Positions 1 to 7,914 of a stretch of DNA of 64,000 nt are shown here, piece after piece. Source of the DNA: Polyangiaceae bacterium (GTDB lineage: Bacteria > Myxococcota_A > Polyangia > Polyangiales > Polyangiaceae); contig JABTUA010000001.1 of assembly GCA_015075635.1 (NCBI GenBank), forward strand, positions 1,922,001 through 1,986,000, written 5' to 3'. The notes under the pieces are model-generated. The model was not told where the DNA came from. It was given only the letters and a program-made list of their open reading frames with translations, and made no database searches. The position numbers and the translations under genes are program-made. Each line of letters opens with the position of its first letter. Within the stretch, counting starts at the first letter, position 1.

Positions 1-677
1 GCCAAGCGGAGCTTCAGCCAGAAGCGCCGGGCTGGCGAGGGGGTGTCGCCCCCGAACAGCCAACCCGAGAGCATGCCGCCGAACGGGGCGAGCAGGCCGC
101 ACTGCATCTGCTCCAGGGTGACCAGGTAGAGCAGGCTGACGCCCACCACGAACACGATCAGGCCCCGGGAGCTGACCGGCAGGACGAAGAACAGCCGCAC
201 CGTCTGGCCGCGGAAGGTGAGGGCCCAAGCGATGCTGACCGCTCCGAGCACCGGCGTCGCGGAGAACCAGTACTCACCGACCAGCTTCTGAGACAGCGAG
301 GCGGGCAGCGCCAACCCGAGCAGCATCTGCAGCCCGTAGGCCACGAGCGCCGACAGGACGAGGAAACGGATCAGGCGCGCGCCACCCCAGTGCTGCTCGA
401 GGGTCGGCGTCAGGAAGTAGAAGCCCACGAGCAGGAACAAGATCGAGCCGACCCGGGGCACGTGGATCAGCGGCGCGGTGAACAGGCGCCACAGCTCGCC
501 GTGCAGGATGCGCTCGGTGTTGCCCGCGAAGAGCAGGAAGGTGTTCTCGCTGACCCCGCCCCAGTTCAGGCCCACGGCGAACGCCAGCCAGATGGCGAAC
601 AGCGTGAGGATGACGCCCCAGAGCGCCCGCCCCGGCCGGGGCAGCCCGCCCATCGTGGCGACGTCGTCCCGTCTCAT
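1..677 (-). CDS. Rhomboid-like polytopic membrane protein (3' end beyond window)
   Basis: The frame is open from an ATG at 677 to the window edge, so the C-terminus is missing. About 225 residues are visible with at least five hydrophobic segments. The layout resembles rhomboids: an early amphipathic stretch reading ELWRLFTAPLIHV, a WGGARLIRF segment, and late membrane segments. Where an active rhomboid has GxSG the sequence reads FSATPVLGAV, and where the catalytic His lies (AHxGG) it reads LAPFGG. Both catalytic residues therefore appear to be absent, as in non-proteolytic rhomboid-like proteins such as the TMEM115/Derlin type. It lies downstream of a lipoprotein gene on the same strand, with a hairpin between them. 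The rhomboid-like fold is inferred from pattern only. Confidence 0.6.
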   Translation of the reverse strand, partial: MRRDDVATMGGLPRPGRALWGVILTLFAIWLAFAVGLNWGGVSENTFLLFAGNTERILHGELWRLFTAPLIHVPRVGSILFLLVGFYFLTPTLEQHWGGARLIRFLVLSALVAYGLQMLLGLALPASLSQKLVGEYWFSATPVLGAVSIAWALTFRGQTVRLFFVLPVSSRGLIVFVVGVSLLYLVTLEQMQCGLLAPFGGMLSGWLFGGDTPSPARRFWLKLRL

Positions 678-699
678 CGGAGAATGGTCCTAGCTGTCG

Positions 700-722
700 G
701 GCGGGCCTCGGGCAAGCCCGCC
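700..722 (-). terminator. Hairpin after the lipoprotein gene ending at 727
   Basis: A perfect 7-bp inverted repeat, GGCGGGC at 700-706 and GCCCGCC at 716-722, has a 9-base loop. It lies just past the stop of the minus-strand lipoprotein gene and about 20 bases before the start of the rhomboid-like gene. There is no T tract, so termination is possible but not certain. Confidence 0.4.
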
Positions 723-726
723 GGGC

Positions 727-1584
727 TCAGGGCTCCAGCTCGACGAGGGCGTCGCAGGCGGCGGGGACCACGGCGCCGGCGAGCGCCTTGCGGTAGCAGG
801 TCGTTCCCCAACGCGGGGTCACCGCGCCGGACTCGAAGGCCTGGACCGTGAAGGAGTAGTTGGTCCCGGCCTCGAGCCCCACGAACTCGACCGACTCGCC
901 GCAGGCCGCGCCTTGGCTCGGCTCCTCGGAATCGTCGCGCTTCGCGGTGAACAGCGAGATCTGACCGCCAGCGTCCCCGCAGGTGAGCTCGCCCAGCGCG
1001 TCGTCCAGGCTCACTCGGACCCCGGTCGGGGTCGCGGGCTGGGTCGTCGCCAGAGGCGCGCAACCGCGCACGAAGCGCGTCAGGTACCAGGCAGCAGTGA
1101 CCGGGCCCTCGGCGGCGGAGCCACCCTGCTTGCGGCCGCAGGTCGTCGTCCAGCGCGGCGCCACGTAGCTGCCCGAGGCGTCCACCAGGTGCCGGCTGCC
1201 GGCGCCGAGCGCGCGCAGATCGTCGCGGTCGTAGACCTCGATCTCCGCGTCGTAGCGGTGACCCGGGATCACGAAAGAGAACGCCGTGGCGCTCTCGCAG
1301 CGGGCGGGAGCGAAGCTGCCGTCGCTCTGCCGCACCACGCTCGACGGCAGCGCGAACGGCTCCTGCGGCTCCTCCGCGGTGCCGAGGTCGTAGAGCGTGA
1401 CCACGTAGCTTCGCATCGCGCCGGGTGCGTTGGTGCACGGCACGTCCCCGGCGAAGTCCTGGGGCGACACCGCGATCAGGGTGGGGGTGGTCGGTCCGGC
1501 CGAGCCGCCGCTGACGCTGCACCCGAGCGCGAGCGCCGCGAGCGCGAGGAGCACGCGGGCCGGTCGGGCACGGAGCGGCAGCAT
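727..1584 (-). CDS. Lipoprotein with an internally duplicated domain
   Basis: This is a secreted lipoprotein of 285 residues and unknown function. From the ATG at 1584 the N-terminus is a short basic stretch, a hydrophobic segment and the lipobox LALGC, so Cys22 would be lipidated. A TTG seven codons upstream (1605) is also in frame but gives a less natural signal peptide. The mature part is two copies of a roughly 130-residue unit. Each has several Cys residues and ends in a near-identical motif, PRWTTTCGRK in the first and PRWGTTCYRK in the second. The second unit contains AGTNYSFTVQAF, which resembles a fibronectin type III strand, so extracellular beta-sandwich domains are a reasonable guess. 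Confidence 0.75.
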   Translation of the reverse strand: MLPLRARPARVLLALAALALGCSVSGGSAGPTTPTLIAVSPQDFAGDVPCTNAPGAMRSYVVTLYDLGTAEEPQEPFALPSSVVRQSDGSFAPARCESATAFSFVIPGHRYDAEIEVYDRDDLRALGAGSRHLVDASGSYVAPRWTTTCGRKQGGSAAEGPVTAAWYLTRFVRGCAPLATTQPATPTGVRVSLDDALGELTCGDAGGQISLFTAKRDDSEEPSQGAACGESVEFVGLEAGTNYSFTVQAFESGAVTPRWGTTCYRKALAGAVVPAACDALVELEP

Positions 1585-1629
1585 GGCGGCGCTTCTAGCG
1601 GACAACCGCGCCAGAATGAAGCGAAAGAT

Positions 1630-2166
1630 TCACTGTTTGGGCAGGAACACGCGCTTTTCGCTGGGCGGCGCGAACCCCACCAGCTGCTCGTCCTGGAGCA
1701 GGAAACGCGAGCCGGATCCCGGCAGCTGGATCTCGCGCTCCGGGAAGTCGCTGGGCTGGCAGGTTCGGGCCATGATCAACGAAGGACGCTGGACCTCCAG
1801 CGCAGGCTCGCCGTTCTTTCGGCCGAAGCGCACGCGTACCTTGCTGAGCGCGCGCGCGCGGCACTCGTAGACGGCGCCGCTCTTCAGCTCGAAGCGCTCC
1901 TTGATCTCGATCTTCTCTTCGCCGCTCGGATGGCCTTCGGCCAGGGTCAGCGTGGTGCGCTGCTTCAGGTCGAAGACTCCGACCTTGTGCGCCGGCCCGC
2001 GCGTGCCGTGCTCCTCCTCGAGCGCCTGCCACACCTTCGAGATGGCGAGGACCTCGGCTTCCGCCGTGAGCTTTTTCTGCGGCGCCTCGGCCTCCTGATC
2101 GCGCCCGCCGCAGCCGAACAGCGCGAGCGCCGCGCAGAGCGCCGCCGCGTCACTCCGCCGGTGCAT
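1630..2166 (-). CDS. Small lipoprotein of unknown function
   Basis: A 178-residue putative lipoprotein. The ATG at 2166 (MHRRSDAAA) gives a signal peptide ending in LALFGC, a plausible lipobox; the open frame runs 16 codons further upstream without a better start. The remainder is charged and mostly soluble, with no domain I recognise. Its start overlaps the last 17 bases of the upstream lipoprotein gene (2150-2641), so the two are probably translated from one message, with the duplicated lipoprotein at 727-1584 next in line. Confidence 0.65.
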   Translation of the reverse strand: MHRRSDAAALCAALALFGCGGRDQEAEAPQKKLTAEAEVLAISKVWQALEEEHGTRGPAHKVGVFDLKQRTTLTLAEGHPSGEEKIEIKERFELKSGAVYECRARALSKVRVRFGRKNGEPALEVQRPSLIMARTCQPSDFPEREIQLPGSGSRFLLQDEQLVGFAPPSEKRVFLPKQ

Positions 2167-2641
2167 CCGAGCTTGCCTCGTTGCCCGCGTCGCTTTCGGC
2201 CTCGGGCGCTGCATCCGGGACCTCGACGGGCTTGAACAGGAACTCGCACTCTTCGGTGCCCTCGGGCTCCTTGACGATGTCGCAGGATTCCGTGTGGTAC
2301 GTCTTCTGGGACGGCTGAACTGCGCACTCCGCTAGCGTCGTGGCACCGGCTTTCGCGCACTCGCCCGCCTTTTGGATCGTGGCGACGCACTCCTTGATTA
2401 GCGGCGCCCCGGGGCGTTCGCCCACCGCCATGCCGTGCAAGCACTGGTCGCGGTAGAAGCGCTTGCACTGATCGACGTCGTCGACCAATCCGCAGAACTT
2501 CCCGGCCTCGCAGCGCGCGCTCTCGATGTCCCGGCAGTCCTCGACGCCGACCGCGTCGGTGCCGCAGCCGGAGGCGTGCACGACGAAGAACGCCGCGAGC
2601 GCAGAGGCAGCACCGGCCGTGAGGGCGCGTAGCGGAATCAT
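2150..2641 (-). CDS. Cys-rich lipoprotein with an acidic Asp/Ala tail
   Basis: A 163-residue putative lipoprotein. The ATG at 2641 is followed by a hydrophobic signal ending HASGCG, with the Cys available for lipidation. The frame continues upstream but with a composition unlike a signal peptide. The mature part holds about ten Cys residues, suggesting disulfides in the periplasm or at the surface, and ends in a low-complexity tail rich in Asp, Ala and Ser. The same architecture occurs in the lipoprotein at 29765-30289, so the two may belong to one family. Function unknown. Confidence 0.7.
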   Translation of the reverse strand: MIPLRALTAGAASALAAFFVVHASGCGTDAVGVEDCRDIESARCEAGKFCGLVDDVDQCKRFYRDQCLHGMAVGERPGAPLIKECVATIQKAGECAKAGATTLAECAVQPSQKTYHTESCDIVKEPEGTEECEFLFKPVEVPDAAPEAESDAGNEASSDAPAE

Positions 2642-2730
2642 TGTTGGTGGCGCTATCACGCCTGTGTCGGCCGAGGCGAGTTTCTGGGCGGACTTGGCCA
2701 ACGGGACCGCCGGGCGGCAAGCTCCGAGCG

Positions 2731-3612
2731 ATGGCGCCTCGCGCGATGGTCCTGTGTGCCGGCCTCGGAACCCGGCTGCGGCCGCTGACCCTGGAGAAGC
2801 CAAAGCCCCTGGTGCCCGTCGGGGACCGGCCGCTCTTGGCGCACATCGCGGCGCGGCTCGCGCGCGCCGGCTTCGACCAGCTGGTCATCAACACGCACCA
2901 CTTGCCCGACGCATTCGCCAATCTCGACGCGAGCTTGGGCGTCGAAGTTCAGCGAGTGCACGAGCCGAGGATCCTGGGCACCGCCGGCGGTGTTGCCGGA
3001 GCGAGAGAGCTGCTCGGCGAGCCGCCCGTCGTGCTCTGGAACGGGGACATCCTGGTGGAGCCGCCGCTCGAGGCGCTGTGCGAAGGAGCCAGGTCCGGCG
3101 GTCTGGCGCTTGGGGTCCAGCCGCGTGCCAAGGGCGAAGGCACGGTAGGGGTGCGCGCCGACGGCCGGGTGGTGCGCCTGCGCGGGGAGGTCTTCGGCGA
3201 GGAGCACGCCGGCGGCGACTACGTCGGAGTCGCGGCTCTCGGCGCCCGCTGCCTGGCCGGCCTGCCGAGCGAAGGCTGCCTGATCGGCGACTGGGCGCTG
3301 CCGGAGCTCCGCGCGGGGCGGCCCATCGAGACCGTGGCGGTCCCGGGTGGCTTCAGCGATGCCGGTGATCCTGCAGCCTACCTGGCGCTGAACCTGGCGT
3401 GGCTCGGCGGCGAGCCGGTGTACCTGGGCGTCGGCGCGGCGGTCGACGCCGGGGTTTCGCTCGAGACCTGCGTGATCGGCGCGGGCGCGCGAGTCGTGGG
3501 AGCGGGGCGGGTGCGGCGCGTGGTGGCCTGGCCCGGCGCGGTCGTGCAGGCGCCGCTCGAGGACGCAATCGTCACGCCCGCGCGCGTAGTGCGAGTGGCT
3601 CACTCCAAGTAG
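2731..3612 (+). CDS. NDP-sugar pyrophosphorylase / nucleotidyltransferase
   Basis: This 293-residue protein probably couples a nucleoside triphosphate to a sugar 1-phosphate for cell-envelope glycan synthesis. The N-terminus carries the family signature GLGTRLRPLTLEKPKPLVPV, which binds the nucleotide, followed by a typical WNGDI motif around residue 109. The sugar-nucleotide transferase domain covers roughly residues 1-230. The last 60 residues (VYLGVGAAVDAGVSLETCVI onward) look like a short left-handed beta-helix. The ATG at 2731 is chosen because it is immediately followed by the Rossmann strand; the open frame begins at 2641 but adds residues of no known motif. The exact sugar substrate (mannose-1-P, glucose-1-P or MurNAc-1-P) cannot be told from sequence. 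It is divergent from the lipoprotein at 2641 and its 3' end overlaps the next gene by 13 bases. Confidence 0.85.
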   Translation: MAPRAMVLCAGLGTRLRPLTLEKPKPLVPVGDRPLLAHIAARLARAGFDQLVINTHHLPDAFANLDASLGVEVQRVHEPRILGTAGGVAGARELLGEPPVVLWNGDILVEPPLEALCEGARSGGLALGVQPRAKGEGTVGVRADGRVVRLRGEVFGEEHAGGDYVGVAALGARCLAGLPSEGCLIGDWALPELRAGRPIETVAVPGGFSDAGDPAAYLALNLAWLGGEPVYLGVGAAVDAGVSLETCVIGAGARVVGAGRVRRVVAWPGAVVQAPLEDAIVTPARVVRVAHSK

Positions 3613-4934
3613 AGCTCGATGCTGCGGGCGCTCTGGCCGCCGGGCAGCGTGCCGCCCGCGATGCCGACGTGTCCGCTCGGCAACAGCACCGCAGCCGCGT
3701 TGCTCCGGGGCTCGCGCAGCTCGACAGCCACCGCCTGGCCGTCTTCCCATCGAAATACGCGGGTCTCGCCGGCATCGTTCGAGCCGATCACGAGCGCCCG
3801 ACCCGAGCCGAGCGGGAAGGCCGAAGCCTGGGCGAGATCCACTTCGTCGCCCGCGGCCTCGGGCGAACAGCTCGCCGCGCAGCCCAGAGCGAGCTCGACG
3901 CTCGGCGCGGGTGCGCCGCCTTGGCGGCCGCCCACGCGCAGCAGGCGGGCGCTGCCCAGGACCACCAGCGCCGCGCCGCGGGTCTGATCCGGGGGCTGCG
4001 GCAGCGGCATGAACGTCTTCGCGCCGTCCGCGAGCAGCTCCGCCCCGGCCGCGCTCGCGTCGCCGCCGCCCACCACCACCAGCCCGCGCCCGTCGACCCA
4101 GATTGCCGTCGCGCCTTGGCGCGGGCTCGAGAGCACCAGGTGCGAGAGCGTGCCGTCCACCGCGATGGCGAGGACTTCGGCGCTGGGCGCTTCGGCGCGC
4201 GTGCCCCCGATGATCCAGGTCGAGCCGTCGGGGGCCGTCACCGTGGCGCCGCCGGCCACGTCGGCCCAGCTGGCGAGGCCGTCCGGCGGCGCGATGGGGC
4301 TCGAGTCGCCGACGATCGGGTCGAACCAGAACCCCCAGCCGTCGCCGACTGCCAGCGCGAGGGAGCCCAGCGCCACTGCGAGCGAGCGCGGCTCGCAGCT
4401 CGGCGCGCCGCAGTCGAGGAGCGGCGTCGGCTCGATCGGGCGCCAGGCGGCGAGGTCGTAGCCGTCGAGCGCGAGGCCGGCCGCGCCGCCGCGGACCAGC
4501 AGCAAGTGGCGCGCGGCCAGGCTCGCGGCGAGGGGCGACGCGCCGACCTCGCTGGCGAGCTCCCCCGGGGGGCGCGCCAGCTCGCCGGCCCGGGCGACGA
4601 ACAACGGCAGCGTTCCGCCTGCGAAGCCCGCGGGATCGATCTTCAGCGAGCGGGCGCGGACCCTGGGCACCTCGGCCGCGTCCAGACCGGTGACGCTGTA
4701 GTGACCCGCGCCAGTCTGGCCGAGAGAGAACTCCGTGAGGGGCGCAGGCCCGCTCGCGAGCTCGGTCGGCTCGCCGCTGCCGCTCTCCTTGAAGACGACG
4801 GCGTGATCCGGAGCCGGGCTGACCGCCCAGGGGTCGGGCTCGTGCCCGCTGACCAGGCGCATCCGCCCGGGCTCCACGAGCTCCTCGCCGCAACCCCACA
4901 GGGCGATTGTCGTGAGGGCCGCGAGCCAACGCAC
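3600..4934 (-). CDS. Lipoprotein with beta-propeller (Kelch-like) repeats
   Basis: A 444-residue putative lipoprotein. The GTG at 4934 starts VRWLAALTTIALWGCGEE, a short signal peptide with a lipobox ending in Cys. The frame is open far upstream to 6494, but that part is antisense to pabB and lacks a signal. The mature protein contains repeated short units of the type IIGGTRAEAPSAEVL, VVVGGGDASAAGAEL, LLRVGGRQGGAPAPSVEL and VGIAGGTLPGGQSARSIEL, a Gly-Gly pattern typical of Kelch-type propeller blades. It probably forms a surface or periplasmic propeller; the ligand is unknown. It is divergent from pabB with 60 bases between starts. Confidence 0.75.
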   Translation of the reverse strand: MRWLAALTTIALWGCGEELVEPGRMRLVSGHEPDPWAVSPAPDHAVVFKESGSGEPTELASGPAPLTEFSLGQTGAGHYSVTGLDAAEVPRVRARSLKIDPAGFAGGTLPLFVARAGELARPPGELASEVGASPLAASLAARHLLLVRGGAAGLALDGYDLAAWRPIEPTPLLDCGAPSCEPRSLAVALGSLALAVGDGWGFWFDPIVGDSSPIAPPDGLASWADVAGGATVTAPDGSTWIIGGTRAEAPSAEVLAIAVDGTLSHLVLSSPRQGATAIWVDGRGLVVVGGGDASAAGAELLADGAKTFMPLPQPPDQTRGAALVVLGSARLLRVGGRQGGAPAPSVELALGCAASCSPEAAGDEVDLAQASAFPLGSGRALVIGSNDAGETRVFRWEDGQAVAVELREPRSNAAAVLLPSGHVGIAGGTLPGGQSARSIELYLE

Positions 4935-4994
4935 GGGCGACGCCCTACCGCGATTCGGACGGCGAGGCTCGCCAAAAGATCGTAGAAGCCGCTC

Positions 4995-6239
4995 GTGCTC
5001 CACGCGACGGTGGTCGACGTGCCTCCCGACCCGCTCGCGCTCGCCCGACGACTGGTCGGGCGAGCGGGCTTTTCCCTGCTGCTCGGCGCTCGGGGCGCCG
5101 TGTCCTACTTGGCCGTGGACCCCGTCGCGTGCTCCCGAGCGCTGGATCCCGAGCCGAACCTCGGGGTAGGGCCGGCGCCGCGAGATCTCGCGCGTGCGCC
5201 GCGCTGGATCGGGCTCTTGCCCTACGAAGCTCGCCGCGAGCTCGAGCGCACCCGCGCGCCGGATCCACGCGCGTCGCCGCACCTCGAGGCGCCGCTCTGG
5301 CAACGCTACCGCGAGGTCGTCGAGATCGCCGACCGCGTGCGTGTGATCGGCGACGACCGCGCCCGCGTCGCGGAGCTGGGGCGCGCGCTCGGCCGGCCGG
5401 CGCCAGCGCTGCCGGCGGCTCGGCTCTCGGAGCTCGGGCCGGCGGAGCCCGAGCGCGAGCACCACGAGCGGGTCCGCCGAGCGCTCGAGCACATCGCGAG
5501 AGGTGACGTGTACGTCGTGAACGTTGCTCGGAGATTTCGCTTCGAGGCCCAAGGCCACCCGCTCGCGCTCCTGGAGCACTTGCGCCGGCGTGCCCAAGCG
5601 CCGTTCGGGGTCGCCCTCGCCTGGGGCGAGCTCGGAGTCGCGGGCCTGTCTCCCGAGCTGTTCCTGCGCACGCACACCGACGCTCGCATCGAGACCTGGC
5701 CCATCAAGGGCACGCGCCCGCGCGGAAGGGACGCTGCCGAGGACGGGCGCCTGGCCAGCGACCTCGGGCGGGACCCCAAGGAGCGCGCGGAGCTCGCGAT
5801 GGTGGTGGATGTCGAGCGCAACGACCTGGGCCGTGTCGCCCGCGTCGGCAGCGTCCGGGTGACCTCGGCGGGGGAGGTGGTGATGCACCCGAGCGTCTTC
5901 CACCGCGGGGCGCGAGTGACCGCGCGGCTTCGCCCGGAGGTCAGCCGCTCCGAGCTCCTCGGGGCCATGCTTCCGAGCGGATCTGTGACTGGTGCGCCCA
6001 AGATCCGCGCCATGGAGCTCGTCCGCGAGCTCGAGGCCGAGCGCCGGGGGCTCTACACCGGAGCGGTCGGGCTCTTGCGCCACGACGGCACGCTGGAGCT
6101 GGCGATGGCCATTCGCACGCTGAGCGTGGTGGGGGGCGAGGCGCACTACTTCGCCGGTGGGGGCATCGTGGCTGACAGCGATCCGGTCCGCGAGACCGAG
6201 GAGACGCGCTGGAAGGCGCTGGGGCTCCTGGGCGCGTAG
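4995..6239 (+). CDS. pabB: Aminodeoxychorismate synthase component I
   Basis: This enzyme turns chorismate, with ammonia from the glutaminase partner PabA, into 4-amino-4-deoxychorismate for folate synthesis. The 414-residue protein covers the chorismate-binding domain. The motif PIKGTRPRG near residues 236-244 carries the Lys that distinguishes aminodeoxychorismate synthase from anthranilate synthase (PIAGT). Other family motifs are SGSVTGAPK near 329, GLYTGAVG and AMAIRTL. The start is a GTG at 4995. The N-terminal lobe is shorter than in E. coli PabB (about 450 residues), and no pabA or pabC is adjacent in this window. An isochorismate- or anthranilate-forming homologue is less likely because of the PIKGT motif. 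Confidence 0.9.
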   Translation: MLHATVVDVPPDPLALARRLVGRAGFSLLLGARGAVSYLAVDPVACSRALDPEPNLGVGPAPRDLARAPRWIGLLPYEARRELERTRAPDPRASPHLEAPLWQRYREVVEIADRVRVIGDDRARVAELGRALGRPAPALPAARLSELGPAEPEREHHERVRRALEHIARGDVYVVNVARRFRFEAQGHPLALLEHLRRRAQAPFGVALAWGELGVAGLSPELFLRTHTDARIETWPIKGTRPRGRDAAEDGRLASDLGRDPKERAELAMVVDVERNDLGRVARVGSVRVTSAGEVVMHPSVFHRGARVTARLRPEVSRSELLGAMLPSGSVTGAPKIRAMELVRELEAERRGLYTGAVGLLRHDGTLELAMAIRTLSVVGGEAHYFAGGGIVADSDPVRETEETRWKALGLLGA

Positions 6240-6278
6240 GGCGCACGCGCGCGGGTGTCGACTTGGGCAGTCTTGCCT

Positions 6279-6304
6279 GAAGTGCGCAGAAAACTGGGCA
6301 CTTC
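6279..6304 (+). terminator. Inverted repeat downstream of pabB
   Basis: GAAGTGC at 6279-6285 pairs perfectly with GCACTTC at 6298-6304 across a 12-base loop, about 40 bases after the pabB stop and 48 bases before the SPOR gene. It may be a factor-independent terminator without a clear T tract, or an operator for the downstream gene. Confidence 0.3.
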
Positions 6305-6351
6305 GACCGCGATCCCGTAGCGAGGAAGAGCCCGCCAGAGGAGCCCCACCC

Positions 6352-7215
6352 ATGGATTCGGTCAACGTCAGGAACCTGGAGCAAATCCAGGAGGAAGATC
6401 CCAAGCGCCGTTCGTCGCGGCTCGCGGTGATGTTGCTCTCGAGCATCGGGGGCGCAGCCATCGTGATGGCCGGCGTGATGAGCGCGAAGCGCACCGGGCC
6501 CCCCGCGACGGCGAGCGACGATCCGCTGTCGGCGCTGGTGGCTCAGTCCAAGTCGAGCGCCAGCGTGCCCGCCGAGAAGCTCGACGGCACCCAGGTGACG
6601 TTCCCCGAAATCCTGAGCGATCAAGGCAAGGCCACCACCGCGCTGGCGGCGGTGAAGGACGAGCGCGGCAACCTGCTGCGACAACCCGAGGAGCTGGCGC
6701 TCCCGCCGGGGGCCCCCACCTTGCCGCCGCCGGCCTCGGACCGGCTCCCCGTGGTGCCGCTGCCGGCGGGCTCGCTCTTGGCTCAGACCAGCGTCACCAG
6801 CCAGCCGAAGGACCAGCTGACTCAGCTCGCCGCCAGCGCCAGCAAGGTGGACGCGACCGCGACGGCGGCTCCTCCCGGTGCCGAGGGCGGCTTTCAAATC
6901 CAGGTCGCCAGCTTCCGCGTCGCGGCCGAGGCCGACGCGTTCGCGGCGGATCTGCAGAAGCGCGGACACCGCGCTTATCGGCAGGCGGCCTACGTGGCGG
7001 ATCGCGGGCTCTGGCACCGGGTGCGCATCGGCCCCTTCAAGACCAAGTTCGAGGCCATCAAGTACCGCGAGAAGTTCGAGAAGACCGAGCGCGTCTCGCC
7101 GTTCGTCGTCGATCCCGACAAGGTGAAGCAGGCCGAGACGATCCGTGCTCAGAAGCAGGCCATCCGCGACAAGAAGAAGGGCCTCGGGCGCGTCGCCAGC
7201 GGCGGCGGGGATTGA
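6352..7215 (+). CDS. SPOR-domain membrane protein
   Basis: A 287-residue bitopic protein. Residues 1-22 are cytoplasmic, 23-43 form one membrane segment, then comes a Pro/Ala-rich periplasmic linker. Residues about 179-255 form a SPOR domain (GGFQIQVASF, then WHRVRIGPFKTKFEA). SPOR domains bind denuded peptidoglycan at the septum, so a role in cell division or envelope remodelling is likely. The ATG at 6352 follows a good ribosome-binding site (AGAGGAG); the frame is open upstream but lacks a signal. The C-terminal 30 residues are very Lys/Arg-rich. Confidence 0.88.
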   Translation: MDSVNVRNLEQIQEEDPKRRSSRLAVMLLSSIGGAAIVMAGVMSAKRTGPPATASDDPLSALVAQSKSSASVPAEKLDGTQVTFPEILSDQGKATTALAAVKDERGNLLRQPEELALPPGAPTLPPPASDRLPVVPLPAGSLLAQTSVTSQPKDQLTQLAASASKVDATATAAPPGAEGGFQIQVASFRVAAEADAFAADLQKRGHRAYRQAAYVADRGLWHRVRIGPFKTKFEAIKYREKFEKTERVSPFVVDPDKVKQAETIRAQKQAIRDKKKGLGRVASGGGD

Positions 7216-7247
7216 CGCTCGCTGCGCGCCGCGCTGAATCAGCGCGC

Positions 7248-7679
7248 ATGACAGAGCTGGTGCGGTTCGGCGTGGCGATGGAGCGAGACTTGCTCGCCGA
7301 GTTCGACGCCTTGATCGAGAAGAAGGGCTTCGCCAATCGCTCGGAGGCGCTGCGCGACCTGGTGCGTCGTGAGCTGGACAAGGAGGTCTGGCAGAGCGGC
7401 AAGCCCGCGGTCGCCACCATCACCTTGATCTACGATCACCACGTGCGCGAGCTGACGGAGAAGCTCACGGAGATCCAGCACGACTACGGGGACAGGATCG
7501 TCTCGGCGCTGCACGTGCACCTGGACCACGATCACTGTCTGGAGGTGATCGCGGCCCGCGGCCCAGCGCGAGAGCTGGCCCAGCTGTCCGATCGGCTGAC
7601 CAACACCAAGGGCGTCCAGAGCGGTTCGGTGGTAGCCGCCGCGTTGCCCAGCGCCAAGCGGAAGAAACACGCGCACTGA
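7248..7679 (+). CDS. nikR: Nickel-responsive transcriptional regulator NikR
   Basis: NikR is a ribbon-helix-helix repressor that binds DNA when nickel occupies its C-terminal ACT-like domain. The 143-residue protein has the RHH domain at residues 1-46 (VRFGVAMERDLLAEFDALIE) and the metal domain after it. The four expected nickel ligands are visible as His78 (IQHDY), His89 and His91 (LHVH) and Cys97 (HDHCLEV), matching the E. coli set at His76, His87, His89 and Cys95. The ATG at 7248 is used because it directly precedes the RHH strand. No nickel transporter gene is adjacent, so its targets lie elsewhere. The C-terminus is a basic tail ending in His-Ala-His. Confidence 0.93.
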   Translation: MTELVRFGVAMERDLLAEFDALIEKKGFANRSEALRDLVRRELDKEVWQSGKPAVATITLIYDHHVRELTEKLTEIQHDYGDRIVSALHVHLDHDHCLEVIAARGPARELAQLSDRLTNTKGVQSGSVVAAALPSAKRKKHAH

Positions 7680-7759
7680 CTCGACTTTCGCTGTCCTGGC
7701 ACGAGCAGATCGCGATCCGCCAGTGAGACCTAGACCCACGAGAACACCGGCGAGGCCGG

Positions 7760-7809
7760 CGCACTCCGCCCGACAAGTGGGAATTGTCGCCTGACGCTCC
7801 CAGAGTGCG
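7760..7809. terminator. Nested hairpin between convergent genes
   Basis: An outer inverted repeat, CGCACTC at 7760-7766 with GAGTGCG at 7803-7809, encloses an inner perfect stem, CGACAA at 7771-7776 with TTGTCG at 7784-7789. It sits in the 235-base gap between nikR and the convergent gene ending at 7915, so a two-way terminator is the simplest reading. No T tract follows. The rest of the gap shows nothing else I can support. Confidence 0.4.
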
Positions 7810-7914
7810 TCTCGACAACAACCTCGACGGGGGCAGGGCGCGGCGGCAAACACGAGGCGCGAAAGAGCGAAACCCGAGACTGATCGCGCTTCTCGGCAAG
7901 ACCGCGGGCGCGAG

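Noticed and set aside
4935-6494. Very long minus-strand extension of the propeller lipoprotein frame
   Set aside because: It is antisense to pabB, which has all family motifs, and lacks a signal peptide; the GTG at 4934 directly before the lipoprotein signal is the natural start.
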